A stretch of DNA of 44,046 nt, taken from positions 1-44,046 of the forward strand of contig CAZMXS010000039.1 of NCBI GenBank assembly GCA_964570325.1, given 5' to 3'. The position numbers and the translations under genes are program-made. The DNA is from CAZMXS01 sp964570325. GTDB taxonomy: Bacteria; Verrucomicrobiota; Kiritimatiellia; CAIQIC01; CAZMXS01. The notes under the pieces are model-generated. The model had not been told where the DNA came from. It worked only from the letters and a program-made list of their open reading frames with translations, and did not search any database. Below, in pieces: positions 42,028 through 44,046 of the stretch. Numbering within the stretch: position 1 is the first letter of the stretch; the number at the start of each line of letters is the position of its first letter.

Positions 42028-44046
42028 CTACCGTGTGTCCGCGCCGCGGATCGCGTTTAGTCTTTCCAGATTTTGCCGCGCCATCGTGTGCTTGGGATTG
42101 ATCTGAAGCGCCGCTTCGAAATGCGCGGCGGCTTCGTCATACTGCCCGGTTCCGGCCAACAGCACGGCCAGATTCACGTGCGCGTCCGCGTTCTCCGGTT
42201 GCCGCTCCAAAACCGCGCGGACCTGGTCGATCGCTTCCGGCGTCCGCCCCAACCGGGCCAGGACCACCGCGGCGTTGTTCCGCACGTCCACCGCATCCGG
42301 ATCAAGCCGGATGGCCATGGCAAAGGCATCCAGCGCGCGCGCGGGATAGCTTTTCATCATCCACGCCACGCCAAGATTGTACCAGACCTGCGCCGAGGAC
42401 CAGTTGATCGCGAGCGACTTCTCGAAAAAACCAATGGCTATGTCCAAGTGTCCCTGTTCCGCGGCCTCCAGACCCAGCCGCAGGTAATACACATCCATCC
42501 CCTCCGGCATATCACGGCGCACGACATCCGCCAGCAGATTTTCCACCGGCGCGTGGTCGTCCGTCAGCAGCGTCGGCCGGCAACGCGCCAGCAGTCCGTC
42601 AATTTCCTCCATGGTTAGCAGATGCCCATAAAAATCATGCCGCGCGGCGATTCGCTCCGAAACATTCGCAAGATCGCGCGGGACCTTTGAACATACCACC
42701 ACATAGGTGCCACGGCTCGCCAGGTTCCGATGGCAGAAGAAGACCTGCACATCCGCAAACACCCGGCGACAGGTCATTATGATAGAACCTAGAAACCGGC
42801 CCGAGTCGAATTGGTCGATCAGGTTCAGGATGTAGATGCCGTCCGGCGTCATCAGGTCGCTCAACTGCCGGTGGAACTCCTCCGTGGTCAGATGATACGG
42901 CACTGAATAATCGTTGAATGTATCGCCCAGCACATACTGGTAAAGCGGCACCGGCTCTCCGGCGGCCTTGTGGCGCAGCAGGTCGGAGACATAATTGCGG
43001 GCATCCATGTGATGGACACGGATCGGCAATTCGCGGTTAAACCCACAGGCAGCCACCGCCGCCTCGGTCACGACCGGATCAATCTCGGCCACATCTATCA
43101 GGCTGCCGGGACGCGTCAGCGCCAGGTATTGCGGAAACGTATAGCCGCCGCCGCCGATTACAAATGCGTTCACCGATGTTCCCGGTGGGGCATACTTGTC
43201 CATAACCGCCTCGTAAACCCACCAATAGCGGTAGAGCAGATTAGTTGGGGCCCGCACATCCATCTCGCTGTGCAGCATCTTGTCGAGGTACATCCCGCGC
43301 ACGGCCGGATCGCCGCCCACTATCTTGACGGTGACCGCCTGGTACTGGCTCTCATCGAAAAAGAGTACATCCCCGCCGGCCGTCTCGCGTAATCCGGCCC
43401 GCAATCCAATCTTTGTTGCCTGCGGGCCGGGGCCGCAGGCGGCGAAAAGAATCAACGCGCAGAACCCCAGCCAGAGCCAGGGCAGCGGAATCTTTCCGCC
43501 AAGGCCGGCGCCGGTTAGCGCGATCAAGAAAGCGGTCAGCGCCAGCGTGCCCATGGTTCCCAGGCTGGCGATCAGCCAGAAACCGGCCAGGAATGTGCCG
43601 GCTATGCTTCCGACGGCGCCGGCGGCATAAATGAGCCCAATGACCCGCCCGGGTCGTTCAATCGGCAACGCGGCCCGCAGCACCAGGGGCGTCAACAACC
43701 CGAACACGGCGGCCGACGGGAAAAAGGCCAGCAGGGTCTGGATGAAAATACGCACCGGCCACGGCTTGACCCAGAGCCATGACCAAGTCAACGGCCAACG
43801 AACCAGAGCGGGGATCAGCAGGCAGACCACTGACGCCAGAACCATCAGGAGCGAAATGCGTCGCGCGCCGCCGGGGCGGTCCGCCAGGCGTCCGCCGATC
43901 CAATTACCGAGCGATAATCCGGCCAATACGACGCCAATCACGGAGGTCCAGGTATACAGGGACTGCCCAAGTTGACGGGATATGATCCGGCCGGCGGCCA
44001 TTTCCATCATCATCACGCAGGCGCTGGCGACAAAGACCGCCGGCAC
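42028..44046 (-). CDS. Membrane spermidine-synthase-like protein with C-terminal TPRs (N-terminus cut off)
   Basis: At least 672 residues are present; the reading frame runs off the window edge, so the true start is missing. The N-terminal part has about seven membrane helices (SVIGVVLAGLSLGNWIGGRLADR, followed by ISLLMVLASVVCLL), the topology of fused spermidine synthase-like proteins. A Rossmann-type methyltransferase/spermidine-synthase domain follows, with the glycine loop AFVIGGGGYTFP, acidic motif IDVAEIDPVVTEAA and HHMDARNYV. The C-terminus carries three TPR units (AEQGHLDIAIGFFEKSLAI and later repeats). Family members usually transfer aminopropyl-type groups or have lost that activity, and I cannot tell which applies here. 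The pseudogene lies just downstream. Confidence 0.82.
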   Translation of the reverse strand: MPAVFVASACVMMMEMAAGRIISRQLGQSLYTWTSVIGVVLAGLSLGNWIGGRLADRPGGARRISLLMVLASVVCLLIPALVRWPLTWSWLWVKPWPVRIFIQTLLAFFPSAAVFGLLTPLVLRAALPIERPGRVIGLIYAAGAVGSIAGTFLAGFWLIASLGTMGTLALTAFLIALTGAGLGGKIPLPWLWLGFCALILFAACGPGPQATKIGLRAGLRETAGGDVLFFDESQYQAVTVKIVGGDPAVRGMYLDKMLHSEMDVRAPTNLLYRYWWVYEAVMDKYAPPGTSVNAFVIGGGGYTFPQYLALTRPGSLIDVAEIDPVVTEAAVAACGFNRELPIRVHHMDARNYVSDLLRHKAAGEPVPLYQYVLGDTFNDYSVPYHLTTEEFHRQLSDLMTPDGIYILNLIDQFDSGRFLGSIIMTCRRVFADVQVFFCHRNLASRGTYVVVCSKVPRDLANVSERIAARHDFYGHLLTMEEIDGLLARCRPTLLTDDHAPVENLLADVVRRDMPEGMDVYYLRLGLEAAEQGHLDIAIGFFEKSLAINWSSAQVWYNLGVAWMMKSYPARALDAFAMAIRLDPDAVDVRNNAAVVLARLGRTPEAIDQVRAVLERQPENADAHVNLAVLLAGTGQYDEAAAHFEAALQINPKHTMARQNLERLNAIRGADTR

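Overview
The window is GC-rich bacterial DNA. It carries many large secreted proteins built from beta-helix, PKD, lamin-tail, Calx-beta and thrombospondin-type-3-like modules, a PEP-CTERM protein, an ECF sigma/anti-sigma pair and a six-subunit membrane oxidoreductase. That mix suggests a member of the PVC group, most like Kiritimatiellota, Lentisphaerota or Verrucomicrobiota. This is inferred from gene content and style; there is no rRNA or other phylogenetic marker here. I saw no tRNA, rRNA, CRISPR array, transposase or phage gene.

Layout. (1) 242-5529, minus strand: a tightly packed operon of ECF sigma factor, anti-sigma factor, a TPR/Ig-like/CsgG-like lipoprotein and a caspase-fold protease fused to a CsgG-like domain. 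(2) 5745-8097, plus strand: a membrane protein, a small winged-helix regulator and a second membrane protein. Two similar palindromes stand in front of the two membrane-protein genes and are probably the regulator's operators. (3) 8237-12396: a secreted GH13 alpha-amylase-like enzyme behind a promoter with a LacI-type palindrome in its spacer, followed by a convergent small secreted protein. (4) 13404-24632: an operon of a FadL-like outer-membrane barrel, a TPR protein and a 2939-residue secreted protein. The giant protein has three beta-helix cassettes, two caspase/C13-like domains (the second catalytically dead), a PPC domain and six FG-GAP/VCBS repeats.

(5) 24622-32635, minus strand: a regulator made of a helix-turn-helix fused to a PTS EIIA domain, then six overlapping or abutting genes homologous to HyfB-C-E-F-G-I. 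The large subunit lacks the NiFe-binding cysteines, so this looks like an energy-converting hydrogenase-related (Ehr) complex rather than a hydrogenase. (6) 33070-38571: a secreted endonuclease/exonuclease/phosphatase-fold enzyme on a long Ig-like and lamin-tail scaffold. (7) 38718-41075: two paralogous small secreted proteins and a PEP-CTERM protein, ending in a strong intrinsic terminator. (8) 41243-44046, minus strand: a frameshifted gene remnant and a spermidine-synthase-like membrane protein with TPRs, cut by the window edge.

Most genes concern the envelope and the outside of the cell: polysaccharide breakdown, surface or secreted scaffolds, and regulated caspase-like proteases. The best candidates for something undescribed are the sigma-controlled caspase operon, the barrel/TPR/giant-protease operon with its active and dead caspase pair, and the HTH-EIIA-headed Ehr operon.
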